Source of the DNA: Prolixibacter bellariivorans ATCC BAA-1284
Lineage (GTDB): Bacteria > Bacteroidota > Bacteroidia > Bacteroidales > Prolixibacteraceae
Length of the DNA stretch: 64,000 nucleotides
NCBI RefSeq assembly: GCF_000621705.1
Contig: NZ_JHXO01000006.1
Coordinates: 186,001 to 250,000 of the forward strand
Direction: 5' to 3'
The translations under genes and the position numbers were made by a program. Of this stretch, positions 63,675 through 64,000 are shown piece by piece (positions within the stretch are counted from its first letter, which is position 1; the number at the start of each line of letters is the position of its first letter). Below the pieces are notes generated by a model, which saw only the letters and a program-made list of their open reading frames with translations, did no database searches and had not been told where the DNA came from.

Positions 63675-64000
63675 TTAACTTCTGTACGTTAGCCATTTGC
63701 CCAACTCTTTCCAGGTAGGTTTCTTGCCATACATCAGAATACCCGTACGGTAAATCTTTCCGGCTACCCAAACGGTTCCGATGAACGTAGCAACCAGCAA
63801 TACCATTGATAGAATCAGTTCCCAGGCAGGAACACCAAATGGTATTCGTACCATCATAACCACCGGCGAAGTAAATGGTATCAGGCTAAACCAGAATGCA
63901 ATTGGTCCTTCCGGATTCGTAATGGCATTCATCATAACAATGATAGCGATGATGAGCGGTATGGTCACCGGAAGGGTAAATTGTTGCGCATCTTCTTCGG
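63675..64000 (-). CDS. ABC transporter permease (ABC-2/NatB type), C-terminal part
   Basis: The minus-strand frame is open from the window edge to the stop at 63675 (108 residues). Three hydrophobic segments (PLIIAIIVMMNAI, AFWFSLIPFTSPVVMMVRIP and LILSMVLLVATFIGTVWVAG) and GKIYRTGILMYGKKPTWKEL match the end of NatB/ABC-2 permeases in Bacteroidota. The rest lies outside the window. It would export Na+ or a drug-like substrate; not determinable. Confidence 0.8.
   Translation of the reverse strand, partial: EEDAQQFTLPVTIPLIIAIIVMMNAITNPEGPIAFWFSLIPFTSPVVMMVRIPFGVPAWELILSMVLLVATFIGTVWVAGKIYRTGILMYGKKPTWKELGKWLTYRS

Overview
The window reads as a gene-dense stretch of chromosome from a member of the Bacteroidota, most likely a marine or facultatively anaerobic Bacteroidales/Marinilabiliales type. 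The evidence is several type IX secretion (T9SS) genes (plug protein, PorQ, a T9SS-sorted subtilase), DUF families typical of the phylum (DUF3810, DUF4492, DUF5683), a CarboxypepD_reg-plug TonB receptor, and many promoters of the Bacteroidota type (TTTG or TTG, 19-21 bases, TAnnTTTG) with few Shine-Dalgarno sites. I cannot name the genus. There is no prophage, CRISPR array, rRNA operon or intact insertion sequence.

Layout. 1-4.3 kb: 3' part-window pruA, a two-PAS membrane histidine kinase, and a T9SS plug protein. 4.4-10.4 kb: complete nqrABCDEF operon for the Na+-pumping NADH:quinone reductase, with promoter and terminator. 10.5-16.7 kb: MORN-type protein, DUF3810 protein, T9SS subtilase, xseAB, and an uncharacterised basic protein with a palindrome at its promoter. 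16.7-19.2 kb: TonB-dependent receptor under a TPP riboswitch, so probably a thiamine importer. 19.6-31.8 kb, all on the minus strand: mltD-DUF5683-parB-parA, priA, pfkA, ispH-cmk-porQ, YkgJ and EamA genes. 31.9-33.3 kb: outer-membrane protein, a broken T9SS sorting-domain fragment beside 21-bp repeats, and tRNA-His. 33.5-41.2 kb, plus strand: flippase, AlkD-like, GNAT, rpmE type B, lon, AI-2E transporter. 41.6-44.7 kb: DUF4492-cydA-cydB and a 37-residue CydX-like gene. 44.8-50.5 kb, minus strand: one long operon rsfS-ftsH-lutC-DUF2007-cdsA-psd-pssA. 50.6-59.4 kb: birA, SRPBCC, pyrE, thioredoxin-like protein, coaD, hydF, cation-chloride cotransporter-like gene, lipid kinase. 59.4-64 kb: nitroreductase, sigma-54 activator, Ppx, cysK with an unusual leader, and an ABC permease running off the end.

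How the parts fit. NQR and cytochrome bd give a short respiratory chain that pumps Na+ and tolerates low oxygen; HydF hints at an [FeFe] hydrogenase elsewhere. The long minus-strand operon joins phospholipid synthesis (CdsA, PssA, Psd) to membrane proteolysis (FtsH) and ribosome dormancy (RsfS).

The most interesting signal is upstream of cysK: a promoter overlapped by a 20-bp perfect palindrome, a 26-codon ORF with six cysteine codons, a possible antiterminator arm, and a strong intrinsic terminator before cysK. It looks like a cysteine-sensing transcription attenuator. Others are the TPP-riboswitch receptor, the tiny gene after cydB, and the 21-bp repeats that seem to have cut a T9SS-substrate gene.
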